The notes below the pieces were generated by a model, which saw only the letters and a list, made by a program, of their open reading frames with translations, ran no database searches and was not told the origin of the DNA. From Rhodospirillum sp. (GTDB lineage Bacteria; Pseudomonadota; Alphaproteobacteria; Rhodospirillales; Rhodospirillaceae), in assembly GCA_021741145.1 (NCBI GenBank), contig JAIOYK010000010.1, forward strand, positions 45,593-109,592: a stretch of 64,000 nucleotides of DNA, given 5' to 3'. Both the position numbers and the translations under genes were made by a program. This document shows, in pieces, positions 61,836-64,000 of the stretch. Every line of letters begins with the position of its first letter. Positions within the stretch are counted from its first letter, which is position 1.

Positions 61836-63263
61836 ATGGATACCGAAATGCTCATCGGCTCCGCCTTCGTCAGGGGAGAAGAGCAGGAGGAAAAGATCCT
61901 GAACCCGAGGACCGCCGAGAGGGTTCTCGATCTGCCGGAGGCCTCGCCCGCCCAGATCGACGTGGCGGTTGGCGCGGCCAAGGCGGCCTTCGCGGGTTGG
62001 TCGAGGACGACTCCGGCGGAGCGGTCCGGATATCTTCTGAAGATCGCCGATGCGATCGAGAAGGAGGCCGAGAGTTTCGCCGCGCTTGAAGCCTTGAACT
62101 GTGGAAAGCCCTTTAACGCCGTTCTCAACGATGAAATCCCCGCGATTGTCGACTGCTACCGGTTCTTCGCGGGCGCGGTGCGCACGATGCCAGGGGCACT
62201 CGCCGGGGAATACCTTCCTGGTCTGACCTCCATGATCCGCCGTGATCCGGTTGGCGTTATTGGCTCCATCGCGCCTTGGAACTATCCGCTGATGATGATG
62301 GCCTGGAAGCTCGCGCCAGCCCTCGCGGGGGGAAATACGGTCGTTTTCAAGCCATCGGAGCAGACGCCGCTGACCGCGCTGAAAATGGCTAAGGTGCTGG
62401 CCGCCATCCTTCCGGACGGTGTGGTCAACGTCATTCTCGGTCGGGGAGAGAGCGTGGGCAATACCCTGATCAACCATCCAGCGATCAACATGGTTTCGAT
62501 CACCGGGGATATCGCCACGGGGAAAAAAGTCCTGCAGGCCGCCGCCAAATCGGTCAAACGCACCCATCTGGAACTGGGGGGCAAGGCCCCCGTGGTCATT
62601 TATGGGGATGCCGATCTGGACGCGGCGGTCGCGGGGATCCGGGCTTTTGGCTATTACAACGCGGGGCAGGACTGTACGGCCGCCTGCCGCGTTTACGCGC
62701 ACAAATCCGTGTACGACAGCTTCGTCGCGGACCTGACATCGGCGGTCTCCACCATCCACTACGATGATGCCGATGACAGCAAGAATGAGATCGGTCCCTT
62801 GATCTCCGCGCGCCAGCGCGACCGCGTCGCCAGCTTCGTTCAGCGGGCCGCCGACGTCGCGCATATGGAGGTGACGACCGGAGGCGCTCCGCCGGATGGA
62901 CCCGGCTTCTACTATAAGCCGACGGTGATCGCCGGAGCCTTGCAGACGGACGAGGTCGTGCGGCGGGAAGTCTTCGGTCCGGTCGTCTCGGTGACCCCCT
63001 TCGGCGATGACGACGACGTGGTCGATTGGGCGAACGATTCGGATTACGGCCTCGCGTCTTCCGTTTGGACGAAAGACATTTCCAAGGCGATGGCCGCATC
63101 GGCGAGCCTTCGCTATGGCTGCACCTGGATCAACACGCATTTCATGCTGTGCAACGAGATGCCGCACGGTGGGTTGAAGCAATCAGGCTACGGCAAGGAC
63201 CTGTCGCAATACGCGCTCGAGGACTATACGGTTGTTCGCCATGTCATGATCAACCACGCGTGA
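61836..63263 (+). CDS. Gamma-aminobutyraldehyde/betaine-type aldehyde dehydrogenase
   Basis: This 475-residue NAD-dependent aldehyde dehydrogenase has catalytic Cys280 ([10 protein letters not shown]), the general base Glu246 (HLELGGKAP) and Asn149 (APWNYPLM). Sequence features ([19 protein letters not shown]; the [19 protein letters not shown] block) resemble 4-aminobutyraldehyde dehydrogenases of putrescine breakdown. A GAAAGGA site precedes the ATG. As the last gene of the polyamine transporter operon it would turn the aminoaldehyde made from putrescine into 4-aminobutyrate; the amine-oxidising enzyme must be elsewhere. Confidence 0.9.
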   Translation: MDTEMLIGSAFVRGEEQEEKILNPRTAERVLDLPEASPAQIDVAVGAAKAAFAGWSRTTPAERSGYLLKIADAIEKEAESFAALEALNCGKPFNAVLNDEIPAIVDCYRFFAGAVRTMPGALAGEYLPGLTSMIRRDPVGVIGSIAPWNYPLMMMAWKLAPALAGGNTVVFKPSEQTPLTALKMAKVLAAILPDGVVNVILGRGESVGNTLINHPAINMVSITGDIATGKKVLQAAAKSVKRTHLELGGKAPVVIYGDADLDAAVAGIRAFGYYNAGQDCTAACRVYAHKSVYDSFVADLTSAVSTIHYDDADDSKNEIGPLISARQRDRVASFVQRAADVAHMEVTTGGAPPDGPGFYYKPTVIAGALQTDEVVRREVFGPVVSVTPFGDDDDVVDWANDSDYGLASSVWTKDISKAMAASASLRYGCTWINTHFMLCNEMPHGGLKQSGYGKDLSQYALEDYTVVRHVMINHA

Positions 63264-63290
63264 ACGGGGGCAGGGAATAACGTCCGGACG

Positions 63291-63332
63291 GAAGCAAAAT
63301 GCATGGGGGTGACCCCCCATGCATTTTGCTTC
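63291..63332. terminator. 19-bp perfect inverted repeat, likely bidirectional terminator
   Basis: GAAGCAAAATGCATGGGGG (63291-63309) is exactly complemented by 63314-63332 around a TGAC loop. It lies 27 bases after the aldehyde dehydrogenase stop and about 57 bases past the end of the convergent gene at 63390. The stem is long and perfect; no T run follows, so it may act by structure or be a mobile palindromic unit. Confidence 0.55.
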
Positions 63333-63389
63333 GCGCTTCCGTCTCCCGCGTGTCGGGGGCGGACTTGGCCCGAGAAGGGAATCGAGGCC

Positions 63390-63890
63390 CTAGTTCGAGG
63401 GCAGGGTCCCCAGGGCGCTTTCGTGATCGATCACGGGACCCTCCGACAGGGACGCCCCGCGTCCTTTCCCCGTGCTTCCCTTCAAGGAGATGGCCACGCG
63501 GATCGAGAAGGGACCGGAGGTGTCGGTGATATCGACCAGCACCGGCTCATCATTGGTTTCGGCCAAGGCTTCGGCAAGGGCCTCCGCGGTGCGATTGGCC
63601 GTGGCATAGGCCTGCTTCAGGGCCGGAGACAAGGCCGCGATGATCCCCATCGGCACCCCCAGGGGCGTGAAGGCCAAGGGGCCCCCCAGGGGGGAGGACC
63701 CCGCGCTGGCCAGGGTCGGCGGAATAATCCAGGGAGACCCCCGCACCCAGGCCATCCAGGGCGCCATCACCGCGCCGGTCCAGGCCTCGAAGGCGGAGAA
63801 GGGCGTGGCCGACCCGTCCTCACCGTCGGAGGGGGAAAGGAATGGCATGAAGGGGGATAGGAAAAGGCTCAATTCGCGTTTCGTAGGCAC
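63390..63890 (-). CDS. Hypothetical protein
   Basis: This protein has 166 residues from a GTG at 63890, or 152 from the ATG at 63848; the start is uncertain because neither has a good ribosome-binding site. The protein has Trp- and Pro-rich motifs (FEAWTGAVMAPWMAWVRGSP), a hydrophobic middle (AFTPLGVPMGIIAALSPALK), a helical stretch (NRTAEALAEALAETNDEP) and a charged tail. No family is recognised. Gene-like codon use and composition support a real gene. Confidence 0.6.
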   Translation of the reverse strand: MPTKRELSLFLSPFMPFLSPSDGEDGSATPFSAFEAWTGAVMAPWMAWVRGSPWIIPPTLASAGSSPLGGPLAFTPLGVPMGIIAALSPALKQAYATANRTAEALAEALAETNDEPVLVDITDTSGPFSIRVAISLKGSTGKGRGASLSEGPVIDHESALGTLPSN

Positions 63891-63927
63891 TCATGCTAGA
63901 ATGGCGGAAATGCGGGAGTTCTGATCG

Positions 63928-64000
63928 ATGGACCAAAAGACATTTCAAGCGTGGTTGTCAGCGAGCGACGAGCTGACGGATGCTCAGAAGGCGGAGGCCG
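63928..64000 (+). CDS. 5' end of a possible transposase gene (partial)
   Basis: Only the first 24 codons are in the window (MDQKTFQAWLSASDELTDAQ...). A short helix with the W-L-x5-LT pattern and a run of acidic residues resembles the N-terminus of some IS1595-type transposases, which precedes a zinc ribbon. The call is a guess from a very short piece and could be wrong. Confidence 0.3.
   Translation, partial: MDQKTFQAWLSASDELTDAQKAEA

Noticed and set aside
1..64000. tRNA or rRNA genes
   Set aside because: No cloverleaf or ribosomal RNA sequence was recognised by eye; a dedicated search would be needed to exclude one.

Overview
The window is GC-rich, densely coded bacterial DNA. Gene types and order (FCD-type GntR regulator beside a Liv-type ABC transporter and beta-oxidation enzymes, FecR/TonB-receptor iron locus, alphaproteobacterial-style pterin/glycosyltransferase cluster) suggest a free-living alphaproteobacterium, probably Rhodospirillales-like. 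The taxonomy is an inference; no rRNA or tRNA gene was recognised.

Region 1 (1-8989, + strand) is an iron/siderophore locus: a FecR-type anti-sigma regulator (5' end outside the window), a PvdE/SyrD-like peptide exporter, a FhuD-like binding protein, a fused FhuB-like permease, a TonB-dependent siderophore receptor and a FhuC-like ATPase. A matching two-part element (AAGA-N10-TCATTCGTC) lies just before both the exporter and the receptor and looks like an iron-type ECF sigma promoter.

Region 2 (9133-23025, - strand) is a catabolic operon: GntR/FadR regulator, a possible 83-aa small protein, LivG-H-M-K-F, acyl-CoA ligase, thiolase, a FadB-like fusion enzyme, a DmdC-like acyl-CoA dehydrogenase and a nitronate monooxygenase. 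Most junctions overlap or nearly touch. It should import a carboxylic acid, activate it to a CoA thioester and degrade it. After it come a 14-bp tandem repeat and a lone aspartyl beta-hydroxylase-like gene.

Region 3 (24276-49658, + strand) is the unusual part: a 548-bp AT-rich leader, then about 25 kb of tightly packed genes mostly of no family I can name. They encode a small beta-rich protein, two Gly-rich GGxGG proteins, a tandem lipase-3-like protein with Asp or Gly at the nucleophile positions, a fusion of the small-protein domain to a Gly-rich domain, a 3179-aa giant with a DUF6603-like region, four more orphans of 513, 289, 1273 and 459 aa, then an acyl carrier protein, a ketosynthase, a transglutaminase-like protein and a small protein. 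None has an evident Sec signal peptide. This is the best candidate for an undescribed system.

Region 4 (49675-56500) holds two divergent operons. On the - strand: CDP-alcohol phosphatidyltransferase, FkbM methyltransferase and a membrane sulfatase-fold protein. On the + strand: MDR dehydrogenase, an atypical 6-pyruvoyl/carboxy-tetrahydropterin synthase homologue, a GT4 glycosyltransferase and a SAM methyltransferase. Together they suggest a modified pterin or glycoconjugate pathway.

Region 5 (56520-63263, + strand) is a LysR regulator, a perfect 11-bp-arm palindrome, a PotD-A-B-C-type polyamine transporter and a gamma-aminobutyraldehyde-type dehydrogenase: uptake and catabolism of putrescine-like amines. 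A 19-bp perfect hairpin closes the operon. A hypothetical gene on the - strand and the first codons of a possible transposase finish the window.
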